Below, piece by piece: positions 24,022 through 37,000 of a DNA stretch of 64,000 nt. The first letter of the stretch is position 1. Each line of letters opens with the position of its first letter. Both the position numbers and the translations under genes were made by a program. Location: the NCBI GenBank assembly GCA_900708905.1, contig CAADRB010000039.1, forward strand, positions 86,198 through 150,197, given 5' to 3'. The stretch comes from Hymenolepis diminuta. Lineage: Eukaryota > Platyhelminthes > Cestoda > Cyclophyllidea > Hymenolepididae. Under the pieces are notes generated by a model. The model was given only the letters and a program-made list of their open reading frames with translations. It was not told where the DNA came from and did no database searches.

Positions 24022-24338
24022 TGTAGCGGATGCAACACCAATAAGCCTTTTTTGCTGCACCTAAGTAATCCTCCTAAGCAGTCCAGATAGCGTCAGCAGA
24101 GTCCTCTATTATAAATTTGCTCCCGAAATTAGTTAGGCTGTTCCCAAAATGGTGAGAACAAGAAAGGTGTTGAGTAGAGAGGGTTTACTGATCTGTAAGC
24201 GATGAGATAGTAAGAATTTTAGACGAACATAGGTCCATATGGGTCGCTGTCCACGAGCTTGGTCCTCAAATACAAACAACGCTAAGCTGCAGGGATACTG
24301 ATTGCTGATTGGCTGAGGAGGCCTCTGCACGCGAACTC
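24022..24338 (+). repeat. Near-full copy of the ~316-base dispersed repeat
   Basis: Starts near TGTAGCGGATGC and ends near CACGCGAACTC. It carries an inverted CCAAT motif (GATTGGCTG) next to GAGGAGGCCTCTGC, a segment also kept in the oldest copy. It is nearly identical to the inverted copy at 9918-10233, so both moved recently. It lies between the two genes. Confidence 0.85.
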
Positions 24339-27300
24339 CACATACCGGAGAGATAAAGGAGACGATATAAGGCAGCAGATCTTAATTTTCGAATCTTTTA
24401 AAGTCTAAAGGTATAAGTAAAAATTATCTTTACAAAGTTTCTCTAAATTCATTTTCAACATCTCGAATTCATATTCGATTGACAGGCTTCATGTTAATTC
24501 AGCAGAACTACTGGCTTTTTCTTGATCGATTTGCCCTAGTCTTGATACCATGTTAATTTATTTCTAGTTCTCCTCTGAATATCAACTGACCCAAGGGCAG
24601 TTTTAACGAAGCGAAACTTGAAGGACTTTTACTCAGCAGCTTCGCTGAACCCTGTGCATAGGATATTCCAGTGGATTCCAATAAAGTAGCTCTTCCCATT
24701 CCATGGTCATGCAAGAGCTTAATTCTACGATCAAAGAAAGTCTTAAATCTGTTGTTATCAGAAAGTTTTGTTTAGTCAGAAATCCTATCACTTGCCAAGT
24801 ATCTGATTTCTTAGATAGAAGGAGTTATTTTAGGTATCCAAAGATATATTAAGTGATGTGATGCCTAGCCTCACGAATCTCCTTACGCAAAAAGGATTCA
24901 ATTGAAAGATTTTTCTGTTTATCCTGTTCCAGCAACTGCGTAGCTCCCACTGATAACTTTAACCAGGTTTTCCCAAGTTTTATTAATCCTCATTAGGTCT
25001 CCTTTTATTGATGGGGGAGTTTTAAATAGAGCATGATTGGATACTTTTCTCCTTTTCGATTTCATAGCAGCATTCAAACTCTTTCAGGCATTAGGGTATT
25101 TATTTTTATTCCCTGATCTCTTCGTTTCAAACGCATAGTTGTCTTGTCTCGGCACATCGTCATCAATTTAGATCTATTGGAAAAAGAAATATTCTTTCGT
25201 TGTGCCATACTTATATATAAGCCTTTAAAATATTAATTAGCTTCAAAATTTGAAATATCTTACACATTTTTGCATCTGGATTAGTATTTAATCTAAAATA
25301 TTTTGACGTTTTCCTTGCAATACGAGGTAAATTTTATAATTCTTATGAAAATGAGCACCAATATGGTACAATTTAGTCTGTTTAATATTCTTTACTGTTA
25401 TCCATGAACCATACATTTTAGAAAACTTTTACTGTAATACTGACACTGTAGGTCATAAAAGCGGTGTGGGAAAGTTAATCTTGGCAAGGTGCTTGATCGA
25501 GCCCGAGTGAATACGCAAGCGCGGATATAGTCTTACTGTAACAAAAGTAACTCAAAACGAGAGACATAAATATTCATAGGAATAATATTACCCTTTGATA
25601 CATATCAGAAGGTTCCAGGCATTATTAGTTGAAAGCAGACTGAGACAGCCCTTAACGCTGAAGTTGGGTCACCGTCTGTTAGAAAAAATGATGATTATTT
25701 TCCCCCGCTCCCAATATTTCTTCTATGAACAAAAACGTATTTTCTTTCTTTATTTCCCCACCGATAAAAGACACTTGATAATTATTCGTATTTGTTTAAG
25801 CTGATACCGATTGAGAGTAAATTTCGTTAATACACGCGTGTTGACTATAACGTGCCTTCTTATCTGCCGTGGGTTATCAGCTTCTCTGTTAAGTTGCTAG
25901 GTTACCGAGTTTTCTAGATTGTTGGCTCTGCTAGATTACTATCCGAACTCCTAGTTGGTTACGTTATAGCACCGTCAATTTCTTAATTACTCAAAAACAT
26001 GCATAAGAGTCACTTTTGCACAATATTCAACTAACGTAAATTTGAGTAAGAAATTATCTTAAACTTCTCGTTAAATCGGGAATCTCAATTTTGAGTAAAA
26101 TACTGGGGAGAGAAACCTGAGAATTTTTAAACTCCCCAAAGCAAATAAACATTTTTTGATTTCGTATTTAAAAACGAAATTCGAAAATTGTTTTTTTTCG
26201 CAATATATAAATAATATTTTCAAAGCTTATAAAGATGTTCCGGAAGGGAAATACAGAAATATCCATATTTCAATTAAGAATTGTTGATTTAATTTACAAA
26301 AAAATCGTTACCTTCAATCAAAGGACAAAAAAAATGTAAATATCGTAAATCGAGGAACATGTCTGATCTAAGCGATTTACTTGGACAGTTACCATAACTA
26401 GCTTAACGTGATACACTACTTCCTCGTGGAGGCCATTTCGAAGGTTTCTAAAATTACATCTTACATAATTGTAACTGTGAACGTTGTATACAAGTTATCT
26501 CTCTCAAGAAGGTGTTCACAAGTATATAAATTAGGCAACAATTTAGAGCAGTTTAATTATTCTCTATGTAATTTAATTGAATAAAGTTTTTTTCATTTAT
26601 AAATGTCGCCTAATGCTCTCCATGAATATACCTAAGATTGTACCCTGGATCAAAGGGTTAATCAATTTCTATCAACATCTTATTCAGTATGCCCGATGAC
26701 GACTCTTTCCTGAATAGCAATAGCCCGTCAAATAAAAGACTTCAATTGCACATGCTGTTTTGTTGCTAAACCATCTGTTCATTCGCATGACTATTGAGAG
26801 GTTATTGAAAAGTATAAAATTGCGGCTGATAAGAGGGTAAACTTGGCCTCACACAAAAATCGGGCTTTGCGTCGACGTATTCATGTTTCCTAGATAGTAG
26901 ATCAGGTTCTCTGCACTGCGTATATGTACGTATCTCTAGTGATTCACCCCAATGTATATTTTTCGTGTACAGACTTATTCTACCGAAGGGTCCACTTTCA
27001 TGCAAAATTTCGCCCTTTTTTCGAGTTCCTTCGTATGTAATTTAGTCGTTAATGGATTTCTATTCACCGTGTGTCGAGCTTTAGACGAATTATAGTTTTC
27101 ATTTTTAGATTTAGTTTTCGTATGTAGGGTTTCTTAGCGTTCAGCGTTTCTTCTTAAATCTAGTTTTTCAGTGTCTTGTTTGATCGCTCTTAGAGATTTT
27201 GTTTGCCTTAGCGTCCTTAGTCCGGATATCGTCATGGGGAAGATGAGTCCTTGCGACACTCATTCAAGAACCACTTGATTAACTTATTCCTATAGTTAAA

Positions 27301-28481
27301 ATAAACTACTTGAGGACACACGATGGTTATCCACAGGAGCTTGAGGTTACAGTAAAGCCAACCACTTCATGCACCACTGCAGGGCCGAGGTAACTAGATC
27401 TCAGTGATTAGGGGTGACGCAGATGAAAATTTCGGAAACGTGTGAAGATTCATGTTTCAAATTCTTTTTTTTGCCCTCATTTTTATTTTTTTAATAGGCC
27501 GAGCACATTCTCGTAAGTGCTCCCCAGCTGTGGATAGTGGTTAGTTTAACCTGAAGTTGTTGGAAGCCTTTAGAATTGCGTATTTTTCGCTTTTCTTTCA
27601 TTTACTTCCCTTGGTTCGTTTATCTTTTCTATCCCTTAGGCTTTTAAGCTAACTGGGCAGTTGAATAGCTTTCACCTTTATTTGAGGCCACGTAGCCAAA
27701 ATTGTGTTATGTTTGTTTCTTTCGTCATTACCTTTGTGGCTTTGTGTATTAGCGGTGAATGGAAATAATATTTTCAATTATTTGTCAACTATTCACCATC
27801 CCCATTTCGATATATTTCATTGCATTAATATTCTTCTGCTTCATTCTAATTATCATCATTCCACCTATACTTACTCTGTATTTTTTTATCGCACATTATC
27901 CTTTTTGTACATAATTATCCATATACATATATGCATATTAAATAAATAAACATGCGTAATATTATCCTATTTTTCTAATGTATATTTTTCATCTGTTTTT
28001 TACATTCTTCTCTTCATATTTGCCTAATTCTAATCGCTTACCTTTTAATATATCTCAATTTCCATCTATGTATCCATTTTATAATTACAAAACATTATAT
28101 ATCTTTTTCTCATTCAACAATTCAATACGCACAGTTACTACGACATAGACATATTTTTATAAGTGAATAATAATACAAAATATCATTCGCTATTTGTAGC
28201 TTCATTTTTTATAATACCTAACTTTTAATGGATAATTTTTACTAACTTTTATAACATAAATATTATCATAACAAATATTGTATGATATTTCCGAAACCTT
28301 TAATGTACTTCATGAATATTTTTATATTTGACTTTGTTATTCAATACATTTATATATGCCTTTTAAAATCTATTTTTTATTGTTATAAACATTATAAATA
28401 TTTAACGTCATTATTTTTTTCTATAATTTTTCTATAATTTTAAAGGACTTTGAAGGATGAATCCCTCTTTTCTGAAATATT
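24339..28481. other. Intergenic, no feature seen
   Basis: Non-coding; becomes strongly AT-rich from about 27.8 kb toward the N gap. Frames such as 25595-25804 and 26802-27005 show no recognisable protein. Confidence 0.55.
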
Positions 28482-28590
28482 TTATCTTACAGCCTTCCTA
28501 ATTATCACCAAATTTAATTATCTGTCCTCACAAGTAATCTCTGTAAACCTTTAACCATTCCTGTGACCCGAGCACTCCCTAAACAAACAT
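28482..28590 (+). repeat. 109-base sequence left of an N gap, identical to the sequence right of it
   Basis: Every base of 28482-28590 matches 28942-29050. The first copy stops exactly where the run of N begins and the second begins exactly where it ends. Two overlapping contig ends placed side by side would look like this. Confidence 0.9.
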
Positions 28591-28941
28591 NNNNNNNNNN
28601 NNNNNNNNNNNNNNNNNNNNNNNNNNNNNNNNNNNNNNNNNNNNNNNNNNNNNNNNNNNNNNNNNNNNNNNNNNNNNNNNNNNNNNNNNNNNNNNNNNNN
28701 NNNNNNNNNNNNNNNNNNNNNNNNNNNNNNNNNNNNNNNNNNNNNNNNNNNNNNNNNNNNNNNNNNNNNNNNNNNNNNNNNNNNNNNNNNNNNNNNNNNN
28801 NNNNNNNNNNNNNNNNNNNNNNNNNNNNNNNNNNNNNNNNNNNNNNNNNNNNNNNNNNNNNNNNNNNNNNNNNNNNNNNNNNNNNNNNNNNNNNNNNNNN
28901 NNNNNNNNNNNNNNNNNNNNNNNNNNNNNNNNNNNNNNNNN
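28591..28941. other. Assembly gap (351 N)
   Basis: Unknown bases between two identical 109-base flanks. The reading frame that spans the N run is meaningless. Confidence 0.98.
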
Positions 28942-29050
28942 TTATCTTACAGCCTTCCTAATTATCACCAAATTTAATTATCTGTCCTCACAAGTAATCT
29001 CTGTAAACCTTTAACCATTCCTGTGACCCGAGCACTCCCTAAACAAACAT
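28942..29050 (+). repeat. 109-base sequence right of the N gap, identical to 28482-28590
   Basis: Second copy of the contig-end overlap; unique sequence resumes at 29051. Confidence 0.9.
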
Positions 29051-32000
29051 CGTGTTTTCTCAGCTGGCCTATATCTCATCGACCCGGAAAAGGTAAACAT
29101 ACCTCGGCAAACACTGCTTAGTCAACACCCAGAGTGTCGACTATAAATAGCCTCCCATGAAACACACATACGAACAGAGTGGACCCCAGCTGGACCCCAG
29201 CTCGCCAGGCGCATCTCCCGTTGTCCAATCCTCCAGTTCCCTATTTCCCTTGAGACTCTGTACTGAGCTTACTCAATATAACCTGGTCTACACAATTCTT
29301 GGTGTTCTTGCTTCCAATTACAATTGCAATTTACCTCTATAACTAGTAACCCGTTACAACTTCATGTCATACTTTATAGAATTAATTAAAAACTTGCATT
29401 TGTACTTTTCCATGTTATTCATTGGAAACCTATTATATTTGTCATATTTATTTATGCATTTATCTTTTTTTGGTCATATTATCTGCAAGGATTTTCTCCT
29501 TCTTAGTTACATATTCTAATATATTAATGTTCTGAAGATGTTTACACTAAATATTCGATTTTTTCATACTCCAGTGAATATCATTTGTATACTTCATTCT
29601 TATTTAGTGGCGATAGTGAGGCAGTAGAAGCCTTAATTAAACTTTATATTCAACATTACTAAGTTAATTGTATGATGATTGTCAGCAGCTTACTTGCTGA
29701 TCAAGTCTTGAAAATACTGATGGACGTGATACAATCATACATTCTTTAAAATCGAGCAATTTCAGATGCTGGCTGCGAGCAATATATAAGTAATAATAAA
29801 TGAAAGAATATGGAATAAGAAAAGATACCTTGAAAGGAAAAAATAAATATAAGGAAAAGGGAATATCCTTAACTTCTAAATCTGTATTATTGATTTATTT
29901 AGTCAACGGATGAAATGAACTGCTGGATTACTACTTTCGAGAGAGGACTTTGCATATTCGTTCTGGTGTTGTTGATACTATTTGCTGTTCCTTTTGGTGA
30001 TTTACATTTTATACAAGTGATTGATATAAACTGTATTTCAATAATTTAACAAGTATAACAACAGTTTCAACGTGGCATTATCAGTTTCATTGTCTTTTTA
30101 CAGTGCCATATCCGAGAAATTAAATAAGCGTTTCTGAAATTATATAAACTCTCACTTCATTTTTCAAGGAAGTGCGTCATTCTTTTCCTTTTGCTATTTC
30201 CGTCAATATATCAATCTTTCTTTATTCTGGTCAATCAGAAAGTTTCGGCCTAGACGTGCATGATAAGAGAACATAAAACTCAATTTCATTATAACTCAAT
30301 CTTTCTAGGCTTCCGAGTGGAAGCACCGTTGAGGCTTCGTATTAAAATAGGTGTAAAATCGTTTGTGTTTTCATAGGATGTTAGACTTTCAGTGTATTTT
30401 ACTTTAGATGGCATATTTATGTGTTAAAAGCTAAAAAAAAACACTTTAAATAATTTGTAGAGCAGGATATAGTTTAAATATAGGCTATATAAAACCTAAT
30501 TATGTAGTTAAATCAACGCTAATGTTTACTATCTAGAAATATATTGAGTAAGTCAATAGGAATGCTATTATTAATAGTAACAATATACTTATATTAATTG
30601 TTATTCTTGGCGAAATATTATTCTATGTTGTATAATTTAAACTTTTTTTAGATATTTTCACTTTTCTTTTAGATAAAATTAAAGAATCATTGTTTGTTTA
30701 ATCCAAACAATAATTTTCTTCAGTGAGTAGCCGCTAGGTTCGTTTTGGGAAATTGACGTCCAGTTGGTATTAGATAGATCTTGCTAATAAAATGTCTATA
30801 GTGAAGTAAACAATGGGAGATTTCGCTTTCATTTTTTCCCACTCTTGTTGAATTTCATGAATATTAAAATTAGGAGGGTTGGGTGGGAATGGAAGAATGT
30901 CTGGTCTGGTAACTAGCTGGACTTTCTTAATATTACATATATAAGTTTCAAGTTCTGCTGAACATTGATAAAAATCAAGATGTAAGAAGTTAAGAATTTT
31001 CTATATCTCTTGGGCAAACGTGATTGATTTAATTTTTAAGGGTAAGATATCCTTGAATCTGTTTTCAAGATGCTAATAATTCTGACTAAAATTAAAAAAC
31101 ACGGATAGTAATAAATGTGTAGAAATATCCTCGTTATTTATGTCGTCACTGCCTATGGGAGGGAAAGAGGCTTTTGTCAGTTTGATTAATGAGAAATCAT
31201 GTTAAGGGGAAAACGACAAAGATCTCTAATTAGATACTAGACATGGAATGCCGAACAGTGGGTGGGGTCTTTCTTGGATTTAGGACCATTATGCTGTCCC
31301 TATTCTTATGAGGGGAGAATTTCACTTTGTGACATCATAATGTCGATCTTCTTCATTTGATCTCCATATTTAAGATCTTGTTCAATTAATTTGATTTTTT
31401 GCAGTTGGTCATGTCACAGGCTTATTTTTGTCTTTGGACGGCTACGGACAATTTCGTGAGCCTGGCAACGGGACATTTAATACAGTAAAAATAGTATTTC
31501 ATTTGCATATAATTTCATAAAATAATAAATGAAAGTGAAATCTTCTTTCCACTCTCAAACAAATAAATTTTTCAATATTTATTCAGTATTACTCATTTCA
31601 AATCGGTAATACCTATTCTTTGAACCATAATATTCTGTTTGAAATCATGGATTTTAAACATCATTTTTTTCAATAAAATTTCACCACTACCTTTTTTCTA
31701 TCCTTTTTAAAAAAGTTTAAGCTTGTTATTTATGGAATACCTTGAGTGCTATTGCAGGAAGAGACTAATCTTCCAAGTTTTGATAATTTTCTCCACATTA
31801 CAGGTAAGGTTGCTCATTCTATGAGTTTATTCGGAATCTCGCTATCAAATATGAAGTTTTTCGGATTCCATGACTTAAAAATACCAAATTAAGTCCTGTT
31901 AACATTAACTCGAAAACTTAGTGCCGTTATACTATTACTGTCCTTGGAAACATTTAAAGACGGAATGTTTGTGGTTCCTAATAGAGCTTTAGATTTATTG

Positions 32001-32711
32001 CCATCCGACGTATTTGGTACATTTTTGCCAAATACGGGTTTCACCTTATGATAGCTTTGAGGAATATAATCACTTCTTGATTTAAAACTTCCTGCTCTCT
32101 CATTGGTTTAATTTTATGCAACCTTAAAACTTATGCATGAAAAAGTTATTTGTCAGCTTTAAAATTTCATTGTACTCAAATCCTTCCTTAAGTGTTAATC
32201 GTAAATGAAAGTGACTTGCCTTATTTGAAACTATTATTCAGTCATAGGACCCTCAGAACTATTTCACCAATACAGATTAGTGGTGACAAATGACTCATTT
32301 GTATTCCTTCATTCTCGTCTTGTCTTGCACGTCAAGTAGAACAGAAACTTGTTAATGGGCTCTCTGTAAAGGCTACGGCAAATAACTCATGAAACGTAAT
32401 CCATTCCTTAATCAACGCAGCAATAAATTTAGTTATGCTCCATTAGATGGTCCAGTTATCCACCATAACTTAACAAGAGCTTTAAATTATTTGATCCCTT
32501 AGAAGTTAATCACGCCTCCAATTTATGTATACTTTAAAATTTCAATCCTGGATGAATTTAATTAACTTTTCCTTAAATGTCAGCAAGAGATTATGGGGGA
32601 TTCAAATAGTTGGAAATGAAAATTACATCTAGCTAATTATTATAGCATCGGCAACATTAATAAAACCTCCTCTCTGCCTTCACTTAACTGTATAATGTCA
32701 CTTCATTAGTA
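29051..32711. other. Intergenic, no feature seen
   Basis: AT-rich spacer. A short tandem of CTGGACCCCAG occurs near 29180. Nothing else supported. Confidence 0.55.
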
Positions 32712-34025
32712 ATGTCAAACCAACGCTTTATTATAATTTTGCATATAAGAACAAGTTTCTCCACTCGTTGAAACTATGACAGACAAATCCCTTCTGTACT
32801 AACCGGAAGGGATGCATTCAAAGAGTATCTCAGCTTCCTCCTAACTTTGGGGCTGTCAAACCAGCAAATATGGTATAAGGTTGCAACCATCTCAGGTTTT
32901 ACGGTTAGTCGTCTAATACTGTGGACATCCGAGTTAGCAAGAGAAGGCACTAATTGGGAGACGCAACAAATATATGCATATTATTTCTTCCACAATGGTT
33001 TGAGAAAATCCATGTTTACGGCTTTCCCTGTTTAAAGAAGGGCTTATGAGATACTCAGCAAAAACTGGTCGATATCAAGAGAGATTACGCCAAAAGAATT
33101 AAAAAACCGTTTAGCTAAAAACCCTACGCCAGAGTTTGAAAGAACTTTTATCGTATATAAGGCCTTAATATCAATTATGGCCCTCTCCAAAACTACGAAA
33201 TAAGATATGAATAAACATCTTGTTAATGGCTTTTATGCTAAAGATGTGATGGGTTAGTACTACATGGCACTGTATAACCAATACGCTCATATGAATTTAA
33301 TGAAGCTCTTATCCATTTAGATTTGGCAAAAAACAGAACTAGAGTTTGTTTATTAACACTATGGTCAGAACAAACTTTTCCTTCACGTGATCAATAAATA
33401 AGCATAATTTTTTCCCATTTAACTAAATTGATATTTATTTACCATTAATTAATTAGGACATCTGGAGGGAAAGTTAACTTTTTTACTTCCTGACGAAAAC
33501 ACAAATGACAGAGATAGAATTACGTTTTTGTTTTATTTACGTTATGGTTTAGACAGAAAGCTTTATAGATTTCAAAATAAGGCGAAAGAGGGAAGGTTAA
33601 ATTTAGATGCTAAATTAATAGCATCTTTTATTTCCCGTGAACGAAGTGAAAACATTTATTATTGTCCTTAGCAAACATATTAAAATTCATAGCGAGTGTG
33701 AATGTACACGCAACATTTGCGATACTGAATGACCTACTTGGCAAGATTTGTTTAAACTATTACACATATAGCGGAATGAATAAAAATTTTATTAGAAAAT
33801 ATACACTAATATGATAACTTTCAAAGCATCAGACTGAAAAAGGTTATTTTATGAATATTTTGACGTAATGAGAATATTAAGCGCAAATCAATTAGGAGAC
33901 ACAAATTTTCGGCCCTCCAATGATCGAAGAAGTAGAAACATAACCAAGGGAAAGTTATTGAAACGCTTTTTTTATTTATCAGTATATTTATATCTATTGA
34001 TTCTTAAAATTGGACAAAACTAATT
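32712..34025 (+). pseudogene. Intronless decayed coding block, about 420 codons, unrecognised
   Basis: One frame starts at ATG 32712 and carries coding-like sequence for about 190 codons with stops at 32769, 33033, 33201 and 33255. It includes clean stretches of 87 and 55 codons, with motifs such as QIWYKVATISGF and NWSISREITPKEL. The signal then continues in a second frame (33287-33397), back in the first (33456-33671, 71 codons), the second again (33665-33814) and the third (33842-34025, with YEYFDVMRILSANQLGDTNF). In DNA this AT-rich a stop is expected about every 14 codons, so these runs are unlikely to be chance. I do not recognise the protein. An inserted copy of a viral gene, a processed pseudogene, or a transposon ORF would all fit. 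Confidence 0.5.
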
Positions 34026-37000
34026 CAATATTTTTGGCTTTAATAAATATTATAGGAGGAGAATATTTTTTAAAAATAAACTTGTTTGTCTATCTATTAG
34101 ATATAAATGTTGGTCATTCGGTTTGCGTCTCAAAGCCAAACAGTGATGGATGACAAAGTTTATTTGTCCCGACTTTTACGTCCCCTCCCAAGCTGCGATG
34201 CAAGCTCATTATTTAATGTTAAGTTCTTGCTTTTCTTACCGAGTGTGTCTTAATTAAGATGCAAGTGGCAAATTAAATACAATACAAGTTACATTTTTTT
34301 AAAATTCGAACAATTGTTTCCAGATTTCCTTTAATTGTTGCCTTTGATTCATGGAATCTTCTCCTTTGTCCTAGGTTGATTATAAGAGACTGATCATCCC
34401 CGGATACTTCCATTCGCTTTCTGTTCTAATCTATATGTGATAAAATGTTAGAAAATTTGTGAAGCGCCACAAAATCCTTTTAGATCCTAATTATCAAAAC
34501 TCAGATTGATATTTTCTCAGATAAAGTAACTGATATGCTAATGAGTTAAGATTTCTATTATTTCAGATTCTCTAATGACGTCCAGAGGTGATAGAGAATT
34601 TACTTTGTGCTTGTAGATTTCGGACTGGAGACAATGTATTTTGATAGTTTAAGGAGTAACATCCATAGTGTATGAATGATTCCAGGTTGAATTAATCTTT
34701 CAACTTCACCTTAAAACAACAGATAGCTCTATAAATCTAAAAACGAAGGTGGCTTTACCCTCCTCCAAATCTTTTAAAATGGACTTAATAAAAGAGTAAA
34801 AACCGAATTCATATCCAAATTAAATTAGTATCCTAAAGTAGGTCTGTCTACTCAAGAACGATCTCCATCTCAACTAGCAAACAGAAGCACGTGTTTCATC
34901 GTTAAAACGATTTTCGGTGCAATACCTTTGTTGCTACTGTCATGTATTTAGAAAAATATCTTTAATTCAAGATCAACTGATATTTATTTAATAATGCACT
35001 AGAAATATTTTAAATTAATCTTCATTAAATAATTCTTTTACTTTTCCTATGCCAAATGGTTATACTTGGTAAGTACAATCTTAAATATCCCTTTCCACCT
35101 CATTTCATAAACATTATAAAATGAAGTAGATAACTGAGGAAAGTGCTTTAGAAGTTTATTTATCTCTCCATTATTATCTAAGCCTTAAACAGGATCGTGA
35201 GTTTTGTCGAAATCATCCAAATGTCATTTTCGAAAAAGATTTTCTTGAATGATCGCTTTCTTTAATTTAATACTTAAAAAGAAAGCAAACAAGCTTTTAA
35301 AATAAAACACTTCCCGGCTTACAGTTATTTATTCTTCCTGACTCTTAAAATCAATTGTCCACAGTTAAAATTCAGGAAAACAGAACTAGCAAATGAATTT
35401 GAGAATTGTGAGAAATTAAACAGTCAAATTAAAGCATTCGCAACCTCATCTAAAGGAACCTTGGTTCACATTCAATTTGAGTTGGTTGCAAAAGTTATTC
35501 TGGAGTACAAGTTTGAAAACATTTATTATTTATAGACCAAATAAATCTCTCAAAAATGCAGAAGTTGAGATAATAGTTTACTTGTTCCACTGTTTTGAGT
35601 ACTCATGATTTGTCCTAATGGCGCGTATTCTTCAACGGAAAAGTTGAAGAAGTTGGAGACTGGCGTGTGGTTAGTAAAAAGACAAATGAAGCGCCTAACT
35701 GGAAGATTTATCTTATATCGTTGCTACAGGTGCTTGTAAAGTTTTAAGAATTTAAAACAATTGCAGCATTTAGAGGTCATTCCTGAAAAGTATGAAAAAT
35801 TAACTTTTTCATACACTTGTGTATTAATGGAAATTCTAGTTATAATATGATGGTTTAGTGTACAATATATTATTTTTCTGTTGAAAATAGAATTCACAAA
35901 TACAGGGTCAAAAATATTTCGCAAAAATGCAAATTTATGTTAAATTTGAAAGCTTTATTAAAATATGATAGTTAAATGTATTTTAATCGGTATTTTTATT
36001 TAGTAAAGTACAAAAAGATAAAAAAACGTAATATTCTTTGTACAAGGAAAAGTCGTTTAATTTTAAATACTTGTGATGGTGAAGAAATTGTAAAATTTCT
36101 CGTGAATTGGAAATGTTTAGGTTTTATGTTTGATTCAAAGCGTGTGTAGTGAAGAATCGCATATTTTTCTATTGTCTGTAAATATTTTAACCTGTTCGCT
36201 ATCAAAACAATTAAAAAATCGAGTAAATTAACCCCGGAGGAATGACAGTTATAAATGAACTCTGTTAGAAAATAGCACTTACTACTGCGAAATTGGATGT
36301 CTATAATAAAGTGATGCTTGTCACTAGCCCACTTCAGAACTGCTAAACTAGCTGGACGGAAGTTGGAAGAGAGCATTCAAATGTCTGCTTTTATCACCAC
36401 AAAGTTAGGAACGACCTACGGACTTGATTCGTTCCTTATGCTAACAGAAGTTTATTGAGCTTAATTTCGACTAGTGAGCCTTTATATTTTCAAATGAAGT
36501 GCTCTTCTACATGGATTGTGTTGATGAATAACACTGTCATCTCAGAAAAGAAATAAACAAACATTTAATTACCAATATGTAGATATAAATGCATTATTAT
36601 TACAATTGATTTATTTCCGATTGGTTGCTGAGCTTCTAAAAGTTTTGCTTATTTTATCGATAAATTTTACTTAACGAGATTTGTAAATAAAAATTAGCTT
36701 ATAAAAAATTTTCCTTTCATAAAAATTAAAGTTTTAGCATGGATGGTAAATTTTTTAAAAATTGTCATATTTTTTGTTGTCACATTAAAACAACATCTTG
36801 ATTAAAGTTGTTAGCAATCACGGAAGTGTAAATATCCCGTAGCTCACATCGGAAAAGACGTAACTTTCGTTTTAATCTCTATTTACTTATAAATTCAACT
36901 TATATTTGCAGCTCAATATTCTAAATGCCGATTTTTTAATTTTCACTTGAAATGGAGATCCGACTTGACAGATCTCTAGTAATCGAAATCCTCACTGACT

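Noticed and set aside
28563..28961. 132-codon open frame
   Set aside because: It runs through the 351-base N gap and is an artefact.
35996..36376. 126-codon minus-strand open frame
   Set aside because: Composition is that of translated AT-rich DNA (Phe, Ile, Leu, Lys), with no domain and no splice context.
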